64,000 bases of DNA, taken from positions 2,480,001-2,544,000 of the forward strand of contig JARWMV010000233.1 of NCBI GenBank assembly GCA_030998015.1, in the 5' to 3' direction. Numbering within the stretch: the stretch's first letter is position 1; every line of letters begins with the position of its first letter. This document shows positions 35,590 to 44,050 of this stretch, one piece after another. Both the position numbers and the translations under genes were made by a program. The notes under the pieces were generated by a model. That model was not told the origin of the DNA. It worked only from the letters and a program-made list of their open reading frames with translations, and ran no database searches. Source of the stretch: Ceratorhiza oryzae-sativae (Eukaryota; Basidiomycota; Agaricomycetes; Cantharellales; Ceratobasidiaceae).

Positions 35590-36795
35590 GCAACGCTGGC
35601 CAGCCACGTGACCGGGTCCGGCCGCTGTTTGCCGGCGTTTGCCCCCCTTTTCCAAAAGGCCATCGCGCCAGAAAACTTTAGCTCGACCACTGTTTGGACT
35701 TGGGCCTCGGACTGGGCGTGCTTTGCCGCGGACTGTATCCTCGTTTGTCATGCCTTCCCCCGCGTCGACCGATCCTTGGCCGGTCTTTTGGACTTGGTTG
35801 CGGCCTGGCGAGGAACGTTGACTATCAGCCAAAAAAAAACCCCCCCGTATGGGGTGAGACCAAGCTCTGTCGCTTCGTCCATTTGTCTTTGGTTGTGGGA
35901 GCTCTGCCCACCTGAGCCTCGCGCGACGGCTATTTGAATGTGTACGATTAACAGTCGACTCTTGCTTCCCAAAAAGAAAGTCAACGTTCCCAATATTTTG
36001 CCAGACGACTGGTGGGAGTTGGCTTTCTACGCAACGATGACGCCACTGACATGTACATAGCCAGGTAACATCACTATTCAGTACCCAATTCGGCTACCAA
36101 GTATCTCAGCCTATGGTGCCAGCGAAACCGATGTGTATTCATGACGCTCTCACGCGGCACATTCCGCTCGAGTCCAACATCACGCATCCACTTTGTTACC
36201 ATGTTTACCTGGCCCGCAAAATCACGCAAAGGGTGATCCCCCACGTATTCCGTGAGGGACTTGGATCCCTGTGCGCCCCAATATCATCCGTCCGTATAAA
36301 TCTCTTCAGAGAGCAACCGGCCACCAAGCTTTCCTCCCCTCGGCGAACAACGAAAGCCCAAACGATTAGCCCTGAGGTCCTAATTAAGCTTCTCAATTCT
36401 AGGGCTGAGTTGCACATGGCTAGAAACTGTGGATGCGTCCATCATGGACGTCGACTCGACCCAGAACTGACATCTCACACAGTAACCCGTGAGGACATTC
36501 CGGGACCGGTCCGATTGTAAACAATTTCGCATTTGATCAAAAATATGGAGTGGCACTGGTATCAGCACGGTTCATTGAAGCAGGAGAGAGGCCACTGATC
36601 TCGAGGCGCAACGCTTGCGCGGGTGCGACTTACCGGTCGGTTGAGCCCCCAGCAAGGTTTGGGGGATACTCACGCCGCTAAATGCGGCTCGAGCGTGGCC
36701 CGATCCCCGAACCGCGAGTCCTCCTCGCGCGTTGGGTGCGCCGCAACCAAACGACAGGTCACGTCAGGGGGATAGTAGGTGGGTCGAAAGAGACG
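35590..36795. other. Gene-free stretch with short perfect hairpins
   Basis: No coding signal that I can support. The first 350 bases are GC-rich. At 36606-36688 three perfect hairpins follow one another: a 6-bp stem with 3-nt loop (36606-36620), a 6-bp stem with 8-nt loop (36646-36665) and a 5-bp stem with 5-nt loop (36674-36688). Confidence 0.5.
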
Positions 36796-36985
36796 TGCCT
36801 TCTCACGCAGGGAGGTTTCTCGGGAGCTAAGACACAATTCGTACTTAGCTCAACTACGAAAGCAGAGAACTAAGGAAAGAGGAGTTCCCACAAACTCGTG
36901 CATGATATCAGAAATGGACAGAATCAGGTACAAACACACCGCATACATGAACGGGTATGACTGAAATTCAACAAAAACCGGGAAA
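36796..36985 (+). repeat. Direct repeat copy A (degenerate)
   Basis: CTCACGCAGGGAGG at about 36801, then CGTACTTAGCTCAACTACGA, and later TCGTGCATGATATCAGA and ATTCAACA, recur with the same order in copy B at 37365-37660. Copy B has an extra internal duplication of about 100 bp. It looks like a remnant of a repeat family, perhaps an LTR element end. Confidence 0.6.
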
Positions 36986-37076
36986 GCGAGTAGAATAGGC
37001 GAGAGCTAGCGTACACGAATGAAACATTTCAGGGTACACAACCAGCTGGGGAACTCTACATTCAGCCACGCATAAT

Positions 37077-37359
37077 TGTTGAGCGAATCCGCTCTCATAT
37101 CAATATAATATCGATGTTATACCGTCTCTCTCAGTTTGCGCTCCGATATTCATGTCGTGTCTCCTGTTATAGATGTTTCTCTCACGCCGATGTTACTTCT
37201 GCACTTTCTCCGTTGTGTTCTGTATATCAATAGACGAGTCGCTCAAACTACAGCGACGTTTTCCCCAATCTCTTCTGGGTGTGCTCCACAACGAGCTCAA
37301 TCGCCTCTAACACTCCGCTAGGTAACATTAGAGCGTCTCTAACCTTACACTATTCAACA
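37077..37359 (+). mobile_element. Solo LTR of a copia-like element
   Basis: A 283-bp sequence that starts TGTTG and ends CAACA, a perfect terminal inverted pair, flanked by the 5-bp direct repeat ATAAT (37072-37076 and 37360-37364). This is the mark of an LTR element reduced to one LTR by recombination. It is related in layout, but not closely in sequence, to the LTRs at 37847 and 43509. Confidence 0.85.
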
Positions 37360-37364
37360 ATAAT

Positions 37365-37660
37365 CTCACGCAGAGAGGTATCTCGTGGCTAAGATACAAA
37401 TCGTACTTAGCTCAACTACGAAGGTAGAGAACTTGTATATACTGCACCTAAGATACAAATCGTACTACAGAGTACAGTCAGAATAAAATACATGAAAAGA
37501 AAGAAAAGATACGATAACTTAACTCAACTACAAAGGTAGAGACCTAAGAAAGGAGAGAGGGGGTTCCCTCGAACTCGCGCATGATATCAGAGGGGGGATA
37601 CGAAACAGAAACAAATATGCGCATACATACACGCATATGATTGTAAATTCAACAAATAAG
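37365..37660 (+). repeat. Direct repeat copy B (degenerate)
   Basis: Counterpart of copy A. It contains TACTTAGCTCAACTACGAAG and, after a second partial unit (CTTAACTCAACTACAAAGG near 37518), CTCGCGCATGATATCAGAGG and AAATTCAACA. The solo LTR with its target duplication sits directly before it. Confidence 0.6.
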
Positions 37661-37846
37661 CGCCGTAAGTGCTGTATGGCCGGATTTCCAACAGGTTCAG
37701 TCTTTCAAACTCGAGGTAGCCGGCAGGCTACATAGTGGTTAGGTGAAATCTCTCTCTGTAAAATGTCTTGGTGCGATGTGTAAATACAAGGATACGAATC
37801 ACATGACTACACGCGCACAGCTACGTGTGACTTCTAGTAGAATCTC

Positions 37847-38139
37847 TGTTGAACTGACCCGTATATTGTTCGATGTTATATCGACGTTGTTCCTTACTCT
37901 CCGCATGTACCCCGAGTTTCGTATGTTAACTCCATTCGTAGATACATTAGATAGATACACCCGTTATTCACGCGTTGTATTCTCCGTTTCTTACTATATA
38001 ACTGAATGTATGCGTCGCCTCTCTACTCAGCGACTTTCACCTCTCACTTGCGTATTATACATTTTGTTGAGCTCTTCCGCTTCGCATACACTACGCTAAG
38101 TTACCGAAGCGTACTATACATACACTAGACGTTTCAATA
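37847..38139 (+). repeat. 5' LTR of the copia element
   Basis: 293 bp, TGTTG...CAATA, preceded by the ATCTC target duplication. It should carry the element promoter and polyadenylation signal, though I see no unmistakable TATA box. Confidence 0.95.
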
Positions 38140-38152
38140 GGTTATGAGCCCC
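38140..38152 (+). promoter_or_regulatory. Primer binding site matching the initiator tRNA-Met anticodon arm
   Basis: GGTTATGAGCCCC starts at the first base after the LTR. Its reverse complement contains GGGCTCATAACC, the anticodon stem-loop of eukaryotic initiator tRNA-Met, including the CAT anticodon, not the tRNA 3' end. Drosophila copia and several fungal and plant copia elements prime from such an internally cleaved half-tRNA. Confidence 0.8.
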
Positions 38153-38609
38153 GAGCTTTGTTGAGCTCACCGTCGCTGCCAAACTGTCGAATCCCCAGCT
38201 ATCTACACCTGCGCAATCGCCTCGCTCGTCTCCGCGTTCGTCGCCTACTTCATCTGCTCGCCGCATTGAAGACCTTCTCAACGCTACTGGCGTTACCGAC
38301 GAATTTGCCAATTTTACTTTAAATCCAGCTCCTGCGGACATATCTTTACCTCCATCACCGTCAAGCGCATCGACCCTTGACACTGTCGAACTTGATTTAC
38401 ACGACCAACTTTATACTCTTCAACTCGGCTCTACCGAATATCAGTTCGCATTTAACCAACTCAATCTCTACGAGCAACTTATCGACGCGCATACACGGTC
38501 CCAACTCAGGCAATTTCCACCCGACGACCGCCTATATCTTCTATCTTTCGTGCAGCTAGGCCTTCCGTCGCCCACCGAATCTCCTGCTACTTCTGCTGCC
38601 CAATTTACT

Positions 38610-41600
38610 ATGGCCACCTCTTTGTCGTCGAACCCTACCAATCCGCTGTCCTCCGCGTCTTTCCTTATCATCGCGGACAAGAATTATTCTATCGCTAAAC
38701 TCCAAGGCCAAGACGATTATCAAGTCTGGCGTATTCAAATGGAGGACATGTACCAGGACGTAGGCGTCTGGGACATTGTCGATGGCTCTACGTCACGCCC
38801 TACAGCTACTGGCCCTGATCAAAACGACTGGGACAAGAAGAACAAGGCCGCTTTGGGTGCTCTACGTCGTCGTGTTGATACCGGACCAATGATTCACGTC
38901 GCCCGAGCCACTAATGTCGCTCAAGCCTGGCAACTACTCAAAAGTCAATATCAATTGCTAGGCATCGCTGCTATGACTATGCTGCGAAACAAGTTTACCT
39001 CTCTTCGTATGACTGAAGGCAATGATCTTGAGTCTCACATCAAGGACTTGCGAAAAATCTTCAACAACCTTAATATAGCGTCTCTCGCTGAATCTTCGGC
39101 TGCACTGAAGGAGATCGATTTTATTCAACAACTTTGTGTCTCTCTGCCTGAATCTTGGCAACTCTTGATCTCCGTGATCCCTCAACGGCCCGAACCGGCT
39201 GATGCCGATGGCTCACAACTATTGCTTGACATCCAATCGCGGCTACTCGCTGAATATCATCGCCGCAAATCCCAGAACAGCGAAAAGTCGTTCTTCGTTC
39301 GCAACCGCCAAATTCCCGGAAATCGCCGTATCAATCAACCCCGAAATGCGTCCGCTATAATTGAAATTATTTGTCACAACTGCGGCATACCCGGTCACAA
39401 GAGTCCTGAATGCCGAAAGGCTGGTGGCGGCGCATACAAGGGGGGCCGAAATAATAACAATTGCAGAGGCACAAGCCGTGGATGCGAAAAAGGCCGTAGG
39501 AACACAGGAGACAGAACCAATAATTGCGAAAATAATCACAATGCGAATAACGGCCAGAATCGCAATAATCAGAACAATGGCGAACATGCGAACTTTGCCT
39601 CATCAACACATTTCGCTTTCTCCCTTCGGTTTTCTCAGAATAATCCAACACGGCCATCTAGTTCCACTCGTCATACTAGCGCTAATGCTCCCTCGCCGTC
39701 GCGGGAACTGATCTCGCTACCAAATCCTCCTTCACCATCTTTTGAGGAATCGGCTAAATGCGTCCAGCGCTATTTTGCCGAAAACTTTATGCACTTTTCT
39801 TTTACGCTACAAACTCTCACTCAGTTCGGCATTGGTCTAGACGACGCCTGGATTATCGACTCTGCCGCTTCGTGTCACGTAACAAATCGCCGCGAGCATC
39901 TAGCGAATTTTATTCCTATGTCCGTGACAATCCAAGGCGTTGGTGGCACTGCCACTATATCTGGTTTCGGCGAAATCGCTCTGTACACCTATGCTCGAGT
40001 CCCTCGCGTCATTAACAATAAACCCGTCTATGGTCGCCCTGATGGCTGTGTCTTTTTCACCAACGTTGCACTCGTTGAAGAATCTCCAGTCAACCTATTG
40101 TCTCTATCCGCTTGGACCGACGAATATCCTTGGCATACTGCTCACGTGACCAGAGACTACATCGCTTTCTTTGACGAAGTCGACACAAATGATCAATGCA
40201 TATTCGCTCAAGCCCGAAAAATAGGCGAACGACGCACTGGAAATTCGTGGTACCTTATGGCTACTACCGATCCTGGGCAGCACGCTTATCTGTCGCATAC
40301 ATTGCATGACTGGCATATCATTCTTGCGCATACAGACCCCCGAAACATCCTTCATCTCAAAAACATGAAACTAGCATGTGGCCTCGAAATATCTACGACT
40401 AATACCGTATCTCTAAACCCCAACTTTGATTGCATCGGCTGCATACAAGGGAAGGCTCACGTTCGACCCTTCAGCAACGTCTCTATCGAATCCCCTTGCG
40501 AAATTGCCGATTTATTCTACTCTGACGTCTGGGGCCCGGCTGCTGTTTCATCGCTCCAAGGGAACCTGTACTATATTGTCTTCGTCGACGCTGCCACTCG
40601 TTTCACCTTTGTGCACTTCATGCGAACGAAAGGTGAAGCTGTCGATCACTACATCGCCCTAGCCAATTACATCCGCACTCAAAAAGGGCGAGAAATCAAG
40701 CGCATTCACTTTGACAACGGCAAGGAGCTGATCAACAAACGCTTGTGCGAGTACTGCAACAAAACTGGCACTGAAATCACTACCACTGCGCCTTACTCGT
40801 CGCAACAAAATGGTGCTGCTGAACGTACACATCGCACCTTAGCTGAACGATCTTGTGCAATGATTCACGGACACTCTAACACTAGGGGGAAACTATTCTT
40901 ATGGCAGGAAGCCGTCGCCTACGCAAATCTTATTGCTAATAATTTACCCCACAAAATCCGAGGCGAATGGCGTGTCCCACAGATCGAAATGTTCAATAAA
41001 CCTATCGATATGTCGTATTTTCAACTTTTCGGCACTACCTGCCATGTCCTCATCCAAACTAAAGGACACTCGAAAATAGAGGCCAAGACTTGGCGCGCTA
41101 TTTTTACTGGTCTAGACCGAAACTCTGGAGGAGTCTGGCGATACCTTGCATGGCCTGATCGCGCTATCCGTCAATCGCGCAATGTTTATTTTCCCTGCCA
41201 CCTCCCCGATCCAACTTCTTTCGATACCCCAGCCCCTATATCGACGTCTGAACAACCAGAGACCCTATCTGACGAGAAATGGGTCCAGGTCTTTGCACCG
41301 AGTGAGGGGGAGACGGGAAATGGCTCAAACGCTCAGCAACACGAGCATATATCCACTCAGCACCAAGACCCGTCCAATCTATCTCAGGGGGAGCTTCCTA
41401 CACCCTCACAACCCGCTCAGACCGTCACGGACGTTTCTCCATCTAGTGCGAACAATGAACATTCACATCGTCCTACTCCAGGTCCTTCCACAACGCCTCA
41501 GCCCTCTGATCGCACCGTCCCCGGCATTACTCGACGCATTACTCGCCTACAGACTTGTGCGAACGACAATCCTCCTGAGCATATGCACCTCAACCAGAAA

Positions 41601-43490
41601 TCACAACCCGAACGTGTACTATGGCTTCAATCACTCAACAGTCTGCATACACGGATCAACTCTTTTATCCGCGACCCTGACCAAGTCTTCATGATTGACA
41701 CATCATTGCTCGGTCACTCTGCAAACCGCTCGCACCTTCCAGACCACATACAAGCCTGCTTCCTCACTTTAGATGCTACGCGCGACGATGAAACACCTTG
41801 CTACAACACCTGGGTTGCCAAACATTTTTCTTCGCTTGCACAGCCTGACCTCACTGACTCCGACTCTCCTAAATGGTTGGACGCCATTCGCTCTAACCGC
41901 CGTAACGACTGGCTTGCTGCACTCAACGCTGAATTTGAACAACTGAAGAAACAAAAAGTCTACAAAATTATTCCTCGTCGGGACGTACCTCCTGGCCAAC
42001 AGATACTTACATCCGGCCCTGTTCTAAAGATCAAACGAGATGCTGATGGGAGCGAAATCCGTCTCAAAGCTAGGCTAGTCATACACGGAAACCAACAAAT
42101 CGCTGGCCTTACATACAACAAAACCTTCTCAAACACACCCGATCTTGCATACATTCGTATTGTTTTCGCTCTCGTCGCTTACGCTGATTTCGATTGTCAC
42201 ATGGTTGACGTCACCGGCGCATACACTCATGCACCAATGGATATACCACTCTACGTCGATTTCCCCGAAGGTTATGGGAAAGGCGGCTCCCAGGTTATGC
42301 TTGTCACTAAGGCTCTCTACGGATTGCATCAAGCTGGCTATCTATGGGAACTTTTCCGCAACAACAAATTCCTCGCCATCGGATACATCCCTTGTGCCAA
42401 AGACGTCTCAATTTTCACACGAACCAAGAATGGCATTTTCTCCATCATTATCTGCTATGTCGATGATTTCGTTATATGCTGTACAGCTGGCCACATCAAG
42501 GCTATCAAGCGCGAAATACTTAACCTATTTGACTGCAAGGATCTAGGCGAAACCCGATTATTTCTTGGTATCGCCATTACTCGCAATCGTCTCCATCGCA
42601 CTCTCTTGCTCACTATGCAGTCATACATCAAATCCATCGTTAAACTCGCTGATCTTGACAACGCCGCGCCCGCTACAACTCCTATGTTGAACACTATGCC
42701 TATACTTGAACCTGCGACCGACAAAATCGATTATCCCTTCATTACGCAGCTTGGTCGCTTGTTCTGGCTCTCTCGATGCGTACGTCCTGATATCGCTTTT
42801 GCGGTTGGCCTCCTAGCCCGCCATTCCCATTGCTACGGAGACCCGCACATTACGGTTATGAAGCGCATACACCGTTACCTATCTGCCACTTCGCATATAG
42901 GACTCACTTACAACGGCAACAAACCATTCTACAAGGTTGCTTACTCTGACTCCAATTATGCTACACAACACCAACGAAAGTCTATCACCGGCTCCGTCAT
43001 TATTCTCGCTGGCGCCGCTGTCGCCTGGCTTACTAAGCGACAATCGTCCGTCGCTCTTTCCACTATGGAAGCTGAATCCGTCGCTTGTTGTCACACTGCG
43101 AAGGAAGTCAAGTCTGTCTCACAGTTCCTCGACAACATCAGGGTCAAATATTCATCACCTGTCGCTTCGCCCATCCTCTGCGATAACCAGTCCGCTATCG
43201 AAGCTGCACACAACCCGACGCACAAGACCCGCACGAAGCATATCGATGTGCCGTACAATTTTGTCCGAGACAAGATACAACAAGGAACAATAACGGTATC
43301 GTTCATTCCATCAAAGGAAAACCTCGCCGATGCTTTCACGAAACCACTGAATTATAATCAGCATTGGTACCTCGCCAACTCTTACTTGGGCATACATGCT
43401 CAACGCCACGCAGATGCGTTTGGCCAATCTTTTCCACACGCGCTCTTAGCGCAAGACCTCGAGTCATCGGCCAAGTCTTTCGAAGACTAA
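38610..43490 (+). CDS. Copia Gag-Pol polyprotein
   Basis: From the first in-frame ATG (38610) the frame runs 1626 residues without a stop. Gag begins near DKNYSIAKLQGQDDYQVWRI and includes a zinc knuckle CHNCGIPGHKSPEC. The aspartic protease site is WIIDSAASCHVTN. A pre-integrase zinc segment (HIILAHTDPRNILHLKNM, CIGCIQGKAH) precedes the integrase triad: D in YSDVWGP, D in HFDNGKE and E in NGAAERTHR. Reverse transcriptase has VDVTGAYTHAPMDIPLYVDF, LYGLHQAGYLWE and the catalytic YVDD. RNase H has YSDSNYA, STMEAESVACCHTAKEV and ILCDNQSAI, with KHIDVPYNFVRD before the end. No disabling change is seen. The frame is also open upstream to 38148 but without an ATG. Confidence 0.95.
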   Translation: MATSLSSNPTNPLSSASFLIIADKNYSIAKLQGQDDYQVWRIQMEDMYQDVGVWDIVDGSTSRPTATGPDQNDWDKKNKAALGALRRRVDTGPMIHVARATNVAQAWQLLKSQYQLLGIAAMTMLRNKFTSLRMTEGNDLESHIKDLRKIFNNLNIASLAESSAALKEIDFIQQLCVSLPESWQLLISVIPQRPEPADADGSQLLLDIQSRLLAEYHRRKSQNSEKSFFVRNRQIPGNRRINQPRNASAIIEIICHNCGIPGHKSPECRKAGGGAYKGGRNNNNCRGTSRGCEKGRRNTGDRTNNCENNHNANNGQNRNNQNNGEHANFASSTHFAFSLRFSQNNPTRPSSSTRHTSANAPSPSRELISLPNPPSPSFEESAKCVQRYFAENFMHFSFTLQTLTQFGIGLDDAWIIDSAASCHVTNRREHLANFIPMSVTIQGVGGTATISGFGEIALYTYARVPRVINNKPVYGRPDGCVFFTNVALVEESPVNLLSLSAWTDEYPWHTAHVTRDYIAFFDEVDTNDQCIFAQARKIGERRTGNSWYLMATTDPGQHAYLSHTLHDWHIILAHTDPRNILHLKNMKLACGLEISTTNTVSLNPNFDCIGCIQGKAHVRPFSNVSIESPCEIADLFYSDVWGPAAVSSLQGNLYYIVFVDAATRFTFVHFMRTKGEAVDHYIALANYIRTQKGREIKRIHFDNGKELINKRLCEYCNKTGTEITTTAPYSSQQNGAAERTHRTLAERSCAMIHGHSNTRGKLFLWQEAVAYANLIANNLPHKIRGEWRVPQIEMFNKPIDMSYFQLFGTTCHVLIQTKGHSKIEAKTWRAIFTGLDRNSGGVWRYLAWPDRAIRQSRNVYFPCHLPDPTSFDTPAPISTSEQPETLSDEKWVQVFAPSEGETGNGSNAQQHEHISTQHQDPSNLSQGELPTPSQPAQTVTDVSPSSANNEHSHRPTPGPSTTPQPSDRTVPGITRRITRLQTCANDNPPEHMHLNQKSQPERVLWLQSLNSLHTRINSFIRDPDQVFMIDTSLLGHSANRSHLPDHIQACFLTLDATRDDETPCYNTWVAKHFSSLAQPDLTDSDSPKWLDAIRSNRRNDWLAALNAEFEQLKKQKVYKIIPRRDVPPGQQILTSGPVLKIKRDADGSEIRLKARLVIHGNQQIAGLTYNKTFSNTPDLAYIRIVFALVAYADFDCHMVDVTGAYTHAPMDIPLYVDFPEGYGKGGSQVMLVTKALYGLHQAGYLWELFRNNKFLAIGYIPCAKDVSIFTRTKNGIFSIIICYVDDFVICCTAGHIKAIKREILNLFDCKDLGETRLFLGIAITRNRLHRTLLLTMQSYIKSIVKLADLDNAAPATTPMLNTMPILEPATDKIDYPFITQLGRLFWLSRCVRPDIAFAVGLLARHSHCYGDPHITVMKRIHRYLSATSHIGLTYNGNKPFYKVAYSDSNYATQHQRKSITGSVIILAGAAVAWLTKRQSSVALSTMEAESVACCHTAKEVKSVSQFLDNIRVKYSSPVASPILCDNQSAIEAAHNPTHKTRTKHIDVPYNFVRDKIQQGTITVSFIPSKENLADAFTKPLNYNQHWYLANSYLGIHAQRHADAFGQSFPHALLAQDLESSAKSFED

Positions 43491-43499
43491 AGGCTCGGT

Positions 43500-43508
43500 T
43501 AGGGGGAG
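43500..43508 (+). promoter_or_regulatory. Polypurine tract
   Basis: TAGGGGGAG abuts the 3' LTR and would prime plus-strand DNA synthesis in the copia element. Confidence 0.8.
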
Positions 43509-43801
43509 TGTTGAACTGACCCGTATATTGTTCGATGTTATATCGACGTTGTTCCTTACTCTCCGCATGTACCCCGAGTTTCGTATGTTAACTCCATTCG
43601 TAGATACATTAGATAGATACACCCGTTATTCACGCGTTGTATTCTCTGTTTCTTACTATATAACTGAATGTATGCGTCGCCTCTCTACTCAGCGACTTTC
43701 ACCTCTCACTTGCGTATTATACATTTTGTTGAGCTCTTCCGCTTCGCATACACTACGCTAAGTTACCGAAGCGTACTATACATACACTAGACGTTTCAAT
43801 A
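43509..43801 (+). repeat. 3' LTR of the copia element
   Basis: 293 bp, one substitution from the 5' LTR, followed by the ATCTC target duplication at 43802-43806. Confidence 0.95.
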
Positions 43802-44050
43802 ATCTCCCATTCTCGATTTGACGCCAGAGCATTTAACTATCTTCGCAAAAGATTTGCGACCAACTTTTATTCGCGGCATCTTTCTACCGAGGGAGAATAT
43901 TGAAGGAACTAATCCGTCTAGTTCCTGATTGATTTCCTGTCCACGTGACTTCCGATCAAGTGGCAATGACCGGGACAAATGTGGGTGTGACCCTCTAACC
44001 ACTGGCGCTCAACCATCACCGATCCTCTTCGACGAATATATTGAGCGTCT

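Larger units (their letters stand above)
37847..43801 (+). mobile_element. Full-length Ty1/copia LTR retrotransposon
   Basis: A 5955-bp element with 293-bp LTRs (37847-38139 and 43509-43801), each beginning TGTTG and ending CAATA, and a perfect 5-bp target duplication ATCTC at 37842-37846 and 43802-43806. The two LTRs differ at one position by my reading (CTCCGTTTC against CTCTGTTTC), so insertion is recent. Inside are a primer binding site directly after the left LTR, one long intact gag-pol frame in the order Gag, protease, integrase, RT, RNase H (copia order), and a purine tract directly before the right LTR. The element stands about 245 bp upstream of the helicase-like gene, in the same orientation. 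Confidence 0.97.

Noticed and set aside
35347..35937. Long open frames on both strands near the right inverted arm
   Set aside because: They lie in the repeat arm and a GC-rich flank. The words shared with the left arm (KPDVEET) come from the inverted repeat DNA, with stops nearby, and not from a conserved gene.
38550..38609. Start of the copia polyprotein at the GTG at 38550
   Set aside because: GTG initiation has no support here. The first ATG is 38610, and the upstream open frame is treated as a separate puzzle.
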